A DNA stretch of 64,000 nt, from NCBI RefSeq assembly GCF_001517085.1, contig NZ_LRAC01000171.1, forward strand, positions 1 through 64,000, given 5' to 3'. The stretch is from Paenibacillus sp. DMB5 (GTDB lineage Bacteria > Bacillota > Bacilli > Paenibacillales > Paenibacillaceae). The notes under the pieces were generated by a model that saw only the letters and a program-made list of their open reading frames with translations, was not told the origin of the DNA and did not search any database. The translations under genes were made by a program, and so were the position numbers. Shown piece by piece: positions 8,784 through 17,040 of this stretch (position 1 is the first letter of the stretch; the number at the start of each line of letters is the position of its first letter).

Positions 8784-8950
8784 ATGGGCCAAATGAAGGG
8801 CAAAAATGCCTCTGATTTCGCCTCACGGAGCCGAATGGGCCAAATGAAGGGCAAAAATGCCTTTGATTTCGGCCTGCGGAACCGAATGGGCCAAATGAAG
8901 GGCAAAAATGCCTCTGATTTCGGCCTGCGGAACCGAATGGGCCAAATGTG
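8784..8950 (+). repeat. 51-bp tandem repeat, three copies plus a partial fourth
   Basis: Units begin at 8784, 8835 and 8886, each starting ATGGGCCAAATGAAGGGCAA, with a 14-base partial unit at 8937. Unit length is 51 bases, a multiple of three, so frame 8784 stays open to 9095 and would encode 17-residue repeats of the type MGQMKGKNASDFGLRNR. GGTGGAG lies 5 bases before the first ATG. The repeats sit in the 457-base spacer between SulP and a lipoprotein gene. Downstream of the repeats the ORF loses any coding look, so I treat this as an intergenic repeat array that may or may not be translated. The rest of the spacer (8951-9124) shows only a short hairpin (GTTGCA/TGCAAC near 9006). Confidence 0.9.
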
Positions 8951-9124
8951 TGAAATGAACTGGTGTTTAAAAGTATTCCTTGGTGTCAGATGCGTTTGTA
9001 TTAAGAGTTGCAGTCAGAAATGCAACAACATTGTAGTCGCAAGGCATCTATATCGTTACCTTTGCCAGCGGGGGGATGCGTATACTTTTAGGTAATAATT
9101 CCACTAAGCCAGAGGTGTCACCCG

Positions 9125-10000
9125 ATGAACATCATTCCAAAAGCGGCCGCACTTCTGGCCGTACTGTTCCTTCTTACCACAGGATGCGGATTTTCCGGCA
9201 GCAATGATGCAGAACAGTCTCCTGTTATAGGGCCCGTTAACACGGCCTCGTTACCCGACTATGACGCCCCGGCGTCCATTCCCGCTGCTGAGCCATTCAC
9301 ACCTGCAGCTCCGGACCAGGTAACAGTAACCACACCAATTCTGCCCCCTGACCATACGCAGCTGGAAGCTATCATCACACTGGACTGGCAGGAAGCGAAG
9401 CTGCCGCCGCAGCCCGAAGCGTCATTAACAGGAATTCCTTCGGACGCTGAGACGGTGTCAGTGCAGCGGCTGAAGGATTTTGGCGGAACCGAAATCACCT
9501 TTTATACCCTTCCGGGAGATGAGGACTATGTGTATGCTGACCTCAGGACATCTGGAGCCCATTACAGCCTCGGTCCGGCCGGTACCTATAATTACCGTAA
9601 AGCGGAGGATCTGAATGCAGCAGCGGTCAGTGCCTTTAACGGTATAGCTATAAAAATCACCGGAGGGCTGGGGGCCAACTCAACGCTCAGCAGTTACTAC
9701 ACGATAGATAAGGCCGGAATACCGGCGGGAATCCTACAGGTGGATACCGGACATACCCATGAAGCTGATGTTGACCGGGATGGAAGTGCTGAAGTAGTGT
9801 CTGCCCACGGTACACCCATGGCTGCCTATGTGTACCGCTGGCATGACGGACATGCCGAGGAGGCATATCTAAATGATGCCCTGCAGGCGGATTCCGTGTT
9901 ACTAAGGGACGATCTGATCTATGAAGCCGCTGACTTGGGTGAATCCGCAGCAGAGGAATACCAGCTTACTTCCGAAGGCTTGACCCTGCAGACCCCATAG
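9125..10000 (+). CDS. Secreted lipoprotein of unknown function
   Basis: 291 residues with an N-terminal signal peptide and lipobox LLTTGC, lipidated on Cys21. After it comes a ~70-residue Pro/Ala/Thr-rich spacer, suited to crossing the wall, then a compact domain. The segment DVDRDGSAEVVSAHG resembles an FG-GAP or EF-hand-like Asp-rich loop found in some extracellular beta-propeller or calcium-binding repeats, but only one copy is present. I do not recognise the family. Start ATG 9125 has an AGAGGTG-type site upstream. It is monocistronic, with a hairpin between it and the convergent gene. Confidence 0.8.
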   Translation: MNIIPKAAALLAVLFLLTTGCGFSGSNDAEQSPVIGPVNTASLPDYDAPASIPAAEPFTPAAPDQVTVTTPILPPDHTQLEAIITLDWQEAKLPPQPEASLTGIPSDAETVSVQRLKDFGGTEITFYTLPGDEDYVYADLRTSGAHYSLGPAGTYNYRKAEDLNAAAVSAFNGIAIKITGGLGANSTLSSYYTIDKAGIPAGILQVDTGHTHEADVDRDGSAEVVSAHGTPMAAYVYRWHDGHAEEAYLNDALQADSVLLRDDLIYEAADLGESAAEEYQLTSEGLTLQTP

Positions 10001-10084
10001 ACGGACGGTGGTCTTTTGCCCGAGGGTTTATTTTGTGACGGATCGGGACACAGGAGAAGGCACCGGCATCGATGTTTATATAAA

Positions 10085-10124
10085 AGAGAGCCTTACCCGC
10101 AAGTTGTTCCGGGCAAGGCTCTCT
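10085..10124 (-). terminator. Terminator of the KAS III-like operon
   Basis: AGAGAGCCTT...AAGGCTCTCT stem extended by ACCCG/CGGG. On the minus strand it is followed by TTTTATATAAA. It may also stop the + strand lipoprotein transcript. Confidence 0.75.
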
Positions 10125-10161
10125 AAACAGCCGCATCGGCAGGCTTATCCGAGCTGCTGAA

Positions 10162-11172
10162 TCAGTATTGATATAACATTGTAGGAATCTGCCAGCCGGC
10201 CCCTACAGACCAGAAGATAATATGATCCCCGCGCTGAATCCGTCCTTCCTCCACCCCGCGCTGAAAAGCGATGAACGGGCTGCTGGTCGCTGTATAGCCG
10301 AACTCGCCGCCAACATAGATAAACCTTTCAGCCTCAGCTTCCAGTCCAAGGCCTTTTCGGATCAGCTCGATATTCTTCAGCGAAAACTGCGAAAGGCAAA
10401 ATGCGGAAATATCTCCGGCAGCAAGACCGTTCCTGTCCAGCAGCTCCTTAATGTCATTAACCGCTGCTTCAACACATACGGAACCGTCGAAGGGATTCCA
10501 GCGGAGCTTGATATCATCCGGCGTTATGCCCTCCCGGTAAATGCCGGACAGTCCGCAGGCCGGAAAGGTAATACTCTCCCAGATTGCGGAATCGGTATAG
10601 TATATGGAGTCCTTGAAGCCCAAAGCCTCCGGGGTCCGCTCCAGAATGACAGCCGCAGCGGCATCCCCGAAATTGGGATATGTAATCTCATCGTCTGTCC
10701 TGCAATTAATGGAGCTGTAGTCGCTGCCGACAATCAGCGCGTAGCGGATGCTGCGGTTAGCCTGCATATAACGGCTGGCCTGCTCAACAGCGGTTACCAT
10801 CCCTGCACAGTTGGCATTGGAATCGAGTGTAATAGCACGGTGCTTGCCGCCAAGCCGGTGATGCAGCAGCAGGGCATTGGTCGGGTACGTATATTCCGGT
10901 GTCTGTGAGGCGAATACGATCATATCAAGATCCTCACCCGCCAGCCCGGCATCGGCCAGGACTTTTTGTGCTGCCTCATAACCCATAGTTAAAGCATTCT
11001 CATGTTCGTCCTTAATAATATACCTTCGCTCACGGCCCATCATTTCCAGAAACCTCTTGATATCCTTGCCTAGAGCGGCGAAGTGCTCCAAGTAATAATC
11101 ATTGTCTACCACATGCTGCGGATGATAATAAGCGGCATTGCAAATTCTGATATTGTCTCCGGTATGCTCCAT
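10162..11172 (-). CDS. KAS III (FabH)-like condensing enzyme lacking the canonical His and Asn
   Basis: 336 residues from ATG 11172, which has AGGTG six bases upstream; a GTG at 11181 directly abutting the upstream stop is the alternative. The fold signature of beta-ketoacyl-ACP synthase III is clear: IVFASQTPEYTYPTNA, nucleophile Cys122 in DSNANCAGMV, FGDAAAAVILE and the C-terminal IIFWSVGAGW. The two other residues of the FabH triad are not conserved. The usual PHQAN motif reads LSQFSLKN (His to Ser), and the usual HGNTSAAS reads EFGYTATSS (Asn to Tyr). That argues against decarboxylative condensation and for an acyl-transfer or other Cys-only reaction (inference). It follows a small STAS-like protein gene in the same operon. 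Confidence 0.85.
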   Translation of the reverse strand: MEHTGDNIRICNAAYYHPQHVVDNDYYLEHFAALGKDIKRFLEMMGRERRYIIKDEHENALTMGYEAAQKVLADAGLAGEDLDMIVFASQTPEYTYPTNALLLHHRLGGKHRAITLDSNANCAGMVTAVEQASRYMQANRSIRYALIVGSDYSSINCRTDDEITYPNFGDAAAAVILERTPEALGFKDSIYYTDSAIWESITFPACGLSGIYREGITPDDIKLRWNPFDGSVCVEAAVNDIKELLDRNGLAAGDISAFCLSQFSLKNIELIRKGLGLEAEAERFIYVGGEFGYTATSSPFIAFQRGVEEGRIQRGDHIIFWSVGAGWQIPTMLYQY

Positions 11173-11181
11173 GAGCTTCAC

Positions 11182-11523
11182 CTACACTTCAATAATTTCG
11201 TAATTTTCAAGTTTGGTGCTGCGGGCGACCCGGCTGAGCTGCATTTTGAGGATCGGGCTCTTAGCGATGGTAAAGATCACCTTTTTGAAGCCGGACTGCT
11301 GATACAAAAGATAGCACTGCTCCAGCATAGGCAGTACATCAGCAGTGGAGACATTCAGTTTGGTGCAATCCAGCACAATGTCGTACCGGGAAGGATCGAA
11401 CTGGCTCACAGTCTGATTGTATTCCTGGATAAAACGTCCGGCATCCTCCTCCGACATTGTTCCTTCCACTTGTACATTTAGAATAGCTTCTGCGGAATTT
11501 GTTGCAAAATTAAAGCTTCCCAT
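11182..11523 (-). CDS. Small STAS-like protein paired with the KAS III-like enzyme
   Basis: 113 residues from the second in-frame ATG; the first ATG at 11535 directly touches AAGGAG with no spacing, so it is a poor start, though the second has rather long spacing (12). The pattern of alternating strands and helices and the segment YDIVLDCTKLNVSTADVLP resemble STAS/SpoIIAA-type folds, but I cannot assign a subfamily and no clear phospho-Ser context is visible. Its stop is separated from the next gene by zero to nine bases, so the two are almost certainly co-translated and may form a complex. Hydrophilic, cytoplasmic. Confidence 0.7.
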   Translation of the reverse strand: MGSFNFATNSAEAILNVQVEGTMSEEDAGRFIQEYNQTVSQFDPSRYDIVLDCTKLNVSTADVLPMLEQCYLLYQQSGFKKVIFTIAKSPILKMQLSRVARSTKLENYEIIEV

Positions 11524-11786
11524 CTGTCCAAACATCTCCTTATCACTAGATAAATGTTAAAAAAAGGTATTCATAATCACTCATTTATTATAACGATTGC
11601 AGCTGTTTTGATAAGGGATATTTTTCATATTTAACCTTTTTATTTTTTAAATTAATAAATAGGATTTAGATTTTATGCCATTAAGCTCCCGGGAAGGATG
11701 CCGGTGGCCCTTTTGCTTTCCAAAGCAGGCCACTATTGGTATGATTACAAGGTGTGAGAACATCTACAACCATGGAGGAATTAACA

Positions 11787-12464
11787 ATGAGTGAGAACAC
11801 AATATCCCGGATCATAGATCATACGCTGCTCAAAGCGGATGCCCGCAAAGAAGATATCATCAAGCTGGCGGAAGAAGCCAAAACCTACAAATTTGCGTCT
11901 GTCTGCGTCAACCCGGCGTGGGTTGCGGTAGCCCATGAAGTGCTGAAGGATACTCCTGAAGTAAAAGTATGCACCGTAATCGGCTTCCCGCTGGGAGCTT
12001 CAACTCCGGAGACCAAGGCTTTTGAAACAACCAATGCCATTGCAAACGGTGCCGGCGAAGTAGATATGGTCATTAACATCGGCGCTCTGAAGGACGGGGA
12101 CGACGAGCTGGTGCGGCGTGATATCGCGGCTGTTGTTGAGGCGGCACGCGGCAAAGCGCTGACCAAAGTCATTATCGAGACTTGCCTCCTGAGTGAAGAA
12201 GAAAAGGTTCGCGCCTGCAAGCTAGCTGTAGAAGCAGGTGCAGATTTCGTGAAAACCTCGACGGGCTTCTCTACAGGCGGAGCAACGAGGGAAGACATCG
12301 CGCTGATGCGTGCAACCGTAGGTCCTGACATCGGTGTAAAAGCTTCCGGCGGAGTTCGCAGCAGCGAAGACGCGCTGATCATGATCGGAGCGGGCGCAAC
12401 CCGGATCGGAACGAGCGGCGGGGTAGCCATTGCCAAGGGCGAGCAGAGCCAGAGCAGCTACTAA
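11787..12464 (+). CDS. deoC: Deoxyribose-phosphate aldolase
   Basis: 225 residues from ATG 11787, preceded by GGAGGAATTAACA; a GTG at 11754 has no such site. Class I aldolase residues are in place: Schiff-base Lys156 in GADFVKTSTGF, activating Lys185 in GVKASGGV and Asp93 in GEVDMVINIG. It cleaves 2-deoxyribose-5-phosphate to glyceraldehyde-3-phosphate and acetaldehyde in deoxynucleoside catabolism. Standard length. It is alone here, not in a deo or nup operon, and is followed by a terminator. Confidence 0.97.
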   Translation: MSENTISRIIDHTLLKADARKEDIIKLAEEAKTYKFASVCVNPAWVAVAHEVLKDTPEVKVCTVIGFPLGASTPETKAFETTNAIANGAGEVDMVINIGALKDGDDELVRRDIAAVVEAARGKALTKVIIETCLLSEEEKVRACKLAVEAGADFVKTSTGFSTGGATREDIALMRATVGPDIGVKASGGVRSSEDALIMIGAGATRIGTSGGVAIAKGEQSQSSY

Positions 12465-12489
12465 TAAGCAGGTTTTTTAGCGGCAGGAC

Positions 12490-12532
12490 AAGCAGGGGAA
12501 CATTATTTTATATTGTTCTCCTGCTTATTTTT
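12490..12532 (+). terminator. Terminator of deoC
   Basis: AAGCAGGGGAACA pairs with TGTTCTCCTGCTT across an AT-rich loop and is followed by ATTTTTC. Confidence 0.85.
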
Positions 12533-12573
12533 CATATCAGGAACGTGAATTTGGCAGGTCGGGAGGAAGACGG

Positions 12574-13092
12574 ATGGAGGGAAAGTTTGTTTTTCCGGAG
12601 CTGGAAACGGAGCGTTTATACATAAGGGTGTTAAAAGAAAGCGATAGTGCAGCGGTGTTCCGGCATTTTGCGGATGAAGAGGTTACGCGGTACATGGACA
12701 TTCCCCCGTGCAAAGATATGGCGGAGGCATCAGAGATTATCCGGTTTCACACCGAGGATTCCGGCTGCCGCTGGGGACTCTTTGATAAGGCAAGCGGGCA
12801 GCTGGCAGGGACCTGCGGTTTTCACTGCTGGGTAACCGGTACGCAGGCCAGGGCAGAAATCGGCTACGATCTGTCTACAGCCTGGTGGGGCCGGGGGCTC
12901 ATGACAGAAGCTATTACACAGGTGATCAGGGTGGGCTTTGAACAAATGGAACTGGAGCTCATTGAAGCAACTGCCGATCCGGCAAATGAGCGCTCAGCCC
13001 GGCTGCTGGAGCGGCTGGGGTTTCATCGCAAGGAGGAGCTAGTAGACAGCCTGGTGTATTATTTTTTGCCGAAGCCGCCGGCAGGAGCATAA
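12574..13092 (+). CDS. GNAT acetyltransferase, RimJ/RimL type
   Basis: 172 residues. The N-terminal LETERLYIRVLKESD is the RimJ/RimL family opening. Acetyl-CoA binding is shown by IGYDLSTAWWGRGLMTEA and the C-terminal NERSARLLERLGFHRKE. Such enzymes acetylate N-termini of ribosomal proteins or small molecules; target unknown. GGGAGG lies before the ATG. Stands alone between deoC and the sulfhydrylase gene. Confidence 0.9.
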   Translation: MEGKFVFPELETERLYIRVLKESDSAAVFRHFADEEVTRYMDIPPCKDMAEASEIIRFHTEDSGCRWGLFDKASGQLAGTCGFHCWVTGTQARAEIGYDLSTAWWGRGLMTEAITQVIRVGFEQMELELIEATADPANERSARLLERLGFHRKEELVDSLVYYFLPKPPAGA

Positions 13093-13534
13093 TGGGGAGA
13101 TTTGTTTCGCAGCTGGAGTGCTTGGAGGAGTAGGTCAGAGTAGCGCGAGTGAGCTGTGGGCAGCGGCTGATGAGGCTGAAAGCAAGTGGGGAGCTGAGCC
13201 GGGGGATACAGCCATACGTTTATGTCCACTGCACGCCAAATGCAGTTAAACCGTAAGCAAGAAGAAACATAGCTTAATTTGTTGTACAAACTGCAGTTAT
13301 GGTGATTGTCAGTAGGTGAAATGGTTCAATAATAAAATGTAAGCGTGTACTTTCGTGCTGATTTAGGCTAATCTGGAAGGAAGAGTACGGTTAGAGTGGA
13401 TATTTTATAAATATAATAAAACACACCGGATTAATGGGAATTTTTGCTTCCCAAATAACATCATTTGTGAGAGAATAGTTACAATTCTTAATTGTTAATG
13501 TTTGCCACCAATGATAACAGGGGAGGAAATACAA
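13093..13534. other. Intergenic region upstream of the O-acetylhomoserine sulfhydrylase gene
   Basis: 442 bases without a credible gene. The 3' half is AT-rich and must hold the promoter of the next gene, but I see no convincing -35/-10 pair. I looked for a SAM riboswitch, common before Met/Cys genes, and found none of its conserved elements. A short hairpin GGGAA...TTCCC lies near 13439. A 13-of-14 cre-like match (13338-13351) is probably chance. Confidence 0.5.
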
Positions 13535-14827
13535 ATGTCAGAAGACCGTAAGCTGTCGTTCGAAACTTTGGCTGTTCATGCCGGCCAGGAGATTGATCCC
13601 ACTACACTATCGCGTGCAGTACCGCTTTATCAGACCACTTCCTATGGTTTCCGGGATGCCGAGCATGCTGCCAACCTGTTTGCTCTGAAAGAATTCGGCA
13701 ATATTTATACGCGTCTGATGAATCCGACTACTGATGTGTTCGAGCAGCGGATTGCTGCGCTTGAAGGCGGGGCAGGCGCGCTCGCGACGGCTTCCGGACA
13801 GGCGGCTATTTCCTTCTCGATTTTGAATATTGCCGGTGCGGGCGATGAGGTTGTATCCTCAGCGAGCCTGTATGGCGGAACGTATAATCTCTTCTCAACC
13901 ACTCTGCCTAAGCTGGGAATTAAGGTCAAGTTCGTGGATTCCGATAACCCGGAAAACTTCCGCGCTGCCATTACGGATAAGACCAAGGCGCTTTATGCCG
14001 AGACTATTGGTAATCCGCAGGGGAATGTGCTGGACATTGAAGCTGTTGCAGCAATTGCCCATGAGCATGGCATTCCGCTGATTGTTGACAATACATTCCC
14101 GAGCCCGTACCTGCTGCGTCCGATTGAGCACGGGGCAGATATCGTGGTTCATTCGGCTACCAAATTTATCGGCGGACACGGTACTTCAATCGGCGGCATT
14201 ATCGTTGACGGCGGTAAATTTGACTGGAAGGCAAGCGGCAAATTCCCGGGCCTGACCGAACCGGACCCGAGCTATCACGGGGTCGTGTACACGGAAGCGG
14301 TAGGACCGATTGCTTATATTATCAAAGCACGCGTCCAGCTGCTGCGTGATCTGGGAGCCGCGATTTCACCGTTTAACTCCTGGCTGCTGCTGCAGGGGCT
14401 TGAAACGCTGCATCTGAGACTGGAACGCCACAGCCAGAATGCACTCCAAGTGGCGCAGTTCCTGGAAAACCATAAAGATGTAGAGTGGGTCAGCTATGCC
14501 GGTCTGCCAAGCCATCCTTCCTACGCGCTTGCGCAGAAATATCTGCCTAAGGGCCAGGGGGCCATCCTCACCTTTGGTATTAAAGGCGGCACTGCTGCGG
14601 GTGTCAAGCTGATAGAGAATGTGAAGCTGTTCTCCCACCTGGCTAATGTCGGCGATTCGAAGTCGCTGATCATTCATCCTGCAAGCACTACCCACCAGCA
14701 GTTGTCCGCTGAAGAGCAGACAGCTGCAGGCGTTAAGCCAGAGCTTCTGCGCCTGTCGATCGGTACGGAAGCAATCGATGATATCCTGCATGATCTGGAG
14801 CAGGCAATCGCTGCAAGCCAGCAGTAA
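13535..14827 (+). CDS. metY: O-acetylhomoserine sulfhydrylase (PLP-dependent)
   Basis: 430 residues from ATG 13535, which follows GGGGAGGAAATACAA; an upstream start at 13502 lacks this. Cys/Met-metabolism PLP fold type I: PLP Lys210 in HSATKFIGGHGTSIGG, with LVDNTFPSPYL-type segment VDNTFPSPYLLRPIEHGAD and substrate-binding YTRLMNPTTDVFE. The length and the FIGGHGTSIGG block favour the O-acetylhomoserine aminocarboxypropyltransferase branch, which makes homocysteine from O-acetylhomoserine and sulfide. Monocistronic, with two hairpins downstream. Confidence 0.94.
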   Translation: MSEDRKLSFETLAVHAGQEIDPTTLSRAVPLYQTTSYGFRDAEHAANLFALKEFGNIYTRLMNPTTDVFEQRIAALEGGAGALATASGQAAISFSILNIAGAGDEVVSSASLYGGTYNLFSTTLPKLGIKVKFVDSDNPENFRAAITDKTKALYAETIGNPQGNVLDIEAVAAIAHEHGIPLIVDNTFPSPYLLRPIEHGADIVVHSATKFIGGHGTSIGGIIVDGGKFDWKASGKFPGLTEPDPSYHGVVYTEAVGPIAYIIKARVQLLRDLGAAISPFNSWLLLQGLETLHLRLERHSQNALQVAQFLENHKDVEWVSYAGLPSHPSYALAQKYLPKGQGAILTFGIKGGTAAGVKLIENVKLFSHLANVGDSKSLIIHPASTTHQQLSAEEQTAAGVKPELLRLSIGTEAIDDILHDLEQAIAASQQ

Positions 14828-14853
14828 GACAAAATCAATTTGCGCTACTACAA

Positions 14854-14967
14854 AGGGTCTCTACCGTGCCCGTCTTTGTTCAGCCTAAAGATTTGAGCTG
14901 AATGAAGGGAGCGCGGCAGAGACTTTTTTTCGTATTATTAGGTCAACCAGAAACTACTGGTTGGCCT
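14854..14967 (+). terminator. Two consecutive terminator hairpins after metY
   Basis: A long imperfect stem (GGGTCTCTACCG...with CGCGGCAGAGAC) ends in seven T at about 14930. A second hairpin, AGGTCAACCAG/CTGGTTGGCCT (14940-14967), is followed by ATTTTGTTG. Confidence 0.8.
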
Positions 14968-15211
14968 ATTTTGTTGTGTCTGGCTGTACGGAGCCTGGTG
15001 TTGGCAGTGCATTCAGAGCACCCTTATACTCGCTGATTATCATTTTGCTCCGGGGTGACTTGCTGTTGTATGCCTGTTAATTGAGACCGCTTGCATATTT
15101 CCGGGGCTGCTTCAGTATTTATAAGATGTAGAAATGTTAAATGCCGGAAACAGCACGGATCTGCAGGACACATCCGGCAGCAATCCAAAGCCAAAAAAGG
15201 TGGGTGCGGAG

Positions 15212-16270
15212 ATGAAGGGTGAACGACAGCAGGATCACAATCGCGATAATGGAGAGCGCCCGTTCAAGTATAGTGCTGCTGACCGGGCGCTAGGAGTGGA
15301 GATGAGCCAGGCTGCATCTGTAGCTTCCGCTGCCGCGGAGTTTATCACCGCAGAAAAGGGGGCTAAGGGGGCAGAACCGTCCGGCCGTGCCTATCTGAGG
15401 CGGACCGGAGAGCGCCCTGCCTTCCTGGTATTGCGTGAGGGGCAAGGAGACCGGCCTTTGCTGCGGGATGAATCCGGTGCCTTCCCGGCTGGTCCATGCC
15501 TGATCCGGAGTGAAGAATGGCTTCAAACGCCGGAGCTGGCCGGATTATATGAATGCTGGCTGTATAGCGAGGATGCGCTTCAGGCCGAGCGTACCCTGCA
15601 GCGCATTTATTACCGGCTGCGGGCTGCTTCCGCTGCCCTGCTGGAATCGGCGGACAGCATCTGGGCCGCTGTCACATTGCTGCACACGCCGGAGCTGGCA
15701 GTCCGGCCCGGCAAGCTGAAGGAGCTGCAGGACGTGCAGCTCGAAGCCTTATTCGCCGCCGTGGCGGCGAACCAGCGGCTGGGCAGCGACAGCCGCATCG
15801 ATCTGCTGGCGCCGTACCCCGCCAGCAGTGCTGAATTCGCGGTGCAGCGCGAATTCATCGAGGACGTGGCCGAGCAGACCCTCGGCCACGCTTACGCGGC
15901 GGCGTGCAGCATCGGGGCGCGTATCGCCCCCGGTATGCCGCCCGCCGCCGCGGGGGAAATCGCGCGCATCGCCGATTTCCTGGTGCTGGACGGCGCGGCG
16001 GAGCCTGCCGCGCCGGAGGAGCCCGCCGCCGCGGACTTCGTCCTGGCGGCGGAAGCCGCGCTTGCCGCCGTGCGGCGCGTGAAGCCGGCGGCTGTGGTGC
16101 TCGCCGCCGGGGCGCCGGCGGCGGGAGCGCTTGCCGATCTGTACCGGATCGGCATGAGCGGGATCTTTTGCAGCGCCGGCCAGCGGACGGAGGCGCTGCT
16201 GCGGGCGGCCTGCCTGACCTGGATGGCCCGGCAGGACAACACCGACACAGCCGCCGAAGGATGGCTGTAG
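15212..16270 (+). CDS. Protein with a degenerate PEP-utilising-enzyme-like barrel; function unknown
   Basis: 352 residues from ATG 15212, which has AAGGTGGG upstream; an in-frame ATG at 15134 adds 26 hydrophilic residues without a good ribosome site. The C-terminal ~200 residues echo the C-terminal barrel of PEP synthase/pyruvate phosphate dikinase. GARIAPGMPPAAAGEIARIADFLVLDG falls where those enzymes have GTMIEIPRAAL...ADFFSFGTNDL, and LYRIGMSGIFCSAGQRTEALLRAA falls where they have [20 protein letters not shown]-type ends (compared piecewise). Key catalytic residues are not all present, so activity is doubtful. The distal half is extremely GC-rich and Ala/Pro-rich, unlike the AT-rich flanks, which could reflect transfer or strong codon bias. 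Assignment is tentative. Confidence 0.55.
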   Translation: MKGERQQDHNRDNGERPFKYSAADRALGVEMSQAASVASAAAEFITAEKGAKGAEPSGRAYLRRTGERPAFLVLREGQGDRPLLRDESGAFPAGPCLIRSEEWLQTPELAGLYECWLYSEDALQAERTLQRIYYRLRAASAALLESADSIWAAVTLLHTPELAVRPGKLKELQDVQLEALFAAVAANQRLGSDSRIDLLAPYPASSAEFAVQREFIEDVAEQTLGHAYAAACSIGARIAPGMPPAAAGEIARIADFLVLDGAAEPAAPEEPAAADFVLAAEAALAAVRRVKPAAVVLAAGAPAAGALADLYRIGMSGIFCSAGQRTEALLRAACLTWMARQDNTDTAAEGWL

Positions 16271-16350
16271 GCTTGCAGCTCCTGAGGTCTGCCGGTAGGT
16301 AATATATGCACTTCAACAATTCATACACTTATCTTGGCGGTATCCTGCTT

Positions 16351-16374
16351 AAAAGCGGGATGCCGCTTTTTTTT
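16351..16374 (+). terminator. Rho-independent terminator
   Basis: AAAAGCGG-GATG-CCGCTTTTTTTT: compact stem and T-run 80 bases after the preceding gene. Confidence 0.88.
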
Positions 16375-16479
16375 ATTGTTAGGAATACAGCAAATGAGCT
16401 GAAGCCGCCGGGAAGCCGGAATAGGAGTGAAAGGAATGCGACTATGTCGTATTTCTTGTTCGGCAACCAATCTGCAGGG

Positions 16480-16710
16480 GCTCGCTAATCTAACTAATTG
16501 GAAAAACTCCATCTATTTCAGGGCAATATACAAAAAGAGATGCGATTAGGTGGAAAAACGTCAATTAATTCTACGGTTTTTACTACAAATGGAGCTTACA
16601 GTCAAAAATAAGTGTTATTTTTCCACCTAATGACCTGAAATGTCGAGTAACAATAGAATTAGTTGGCAAAAATCCACTTAGCTGCAGGGGCAGCACTAGT
16701 CTAGTCAATT
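16480..16710. repeat. Palindromic, internally repetitive AT-rich intergenic element
   Basis: A perfect 14-base inverted repeat (16545-16558 and 16618-16631, ATTAGGTGGAAAAA and its complement) is nested inside further matching arms: ATTTCAGG with CCTGAAAT, and CTAACTAATT with AATTAGTTGG. The same region holds about four copies, three direct and one inverted, of a loose motif TGG-AAAAA-N3-CA-TTA. There is no ORF. The layout is that of a small mobile or structured intergenic repeat (MITE- or REP-like). The remaining spacer to 16960 is AT-rich and I see nothing else in it. Confidence 0.7.
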
Positions 16711-16965
16711 TTTCAATTAAAGGGTTCTTATATTCTCTCTGGTTTGCCTGCTCTTTACTTACATTCAGCTAATCACCGATCAACCGGGGAATAACCGGTT
16801 ATGAGAGGGCTTATACAAGGTTAAATAGAGCCCCTGATTATGGAAATCCGTAAATCTGACACATTCATTCAGGAATTCAGGCTAACCACAGGTTTACTTT
16901 CACGCATAAAGTGGTATAGTATAGGTATAAGTTGCACTGAGGAAATATATTTGCAATAGCACAAC

Positions 16966-16984
16966 AATGATTATCATTCTCATT
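16966..16984. promoter_or_regulatory. Fur-type box upstream of the metal ATPase gene
   Basis: AATGATTATCATTCTCATT matches the core of the Fur/PerR-family palindrome (TGATAATNATTATCA type) on both strands. It lies about 170 bases before the P-type ATPase. In B. subtilis, the iron efflux ATPase PfeT is controlled by PerR and activated by Fur, so the site fits the gene. Confidence 0.6.
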
Positions 16985-16987
16985 TAC

Positions 16988-17018
16988 CATGCTGTCCCGG
17001 CTGAGCCGGGGCAGCATG
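16988..17018 (+). terminator. GC-rich hairpin in the leader of the metal ATPase transcript
   Basis: CATGCTG(T)CCCGGCT pairs with AGCCGGGGCAGCATG around a GA loop. It is followed by TGTCATTTTAGG, a weak T-run. It could attenuate transcription or stabilise the leader; no alternative antiterminator fold is obvious. Confidence 0.4.
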
Positions 17019-17040
17019 TGTCATTTTAGGGGCTGTAATA

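Noticed and set aside
8784..8950. CRISPR array
   Set aside because: The units are contiguous 51-base copies without unique spacers, and no cas gene is present.
13338..13351. cre-like TGTAAGCGTGTACT upstream of metY
   Set aside because: One central mismatch that breaks the palindrome, a location about 185 bases from the gene, and no reason for carbon control; likely chance.
13093..13534. SAM riboswitch expected before the O-acetylhomoserine sulfhydrylase gene
   Set aside because: None of the conserved S-box strings or a terminator/antiterminator pair is present.
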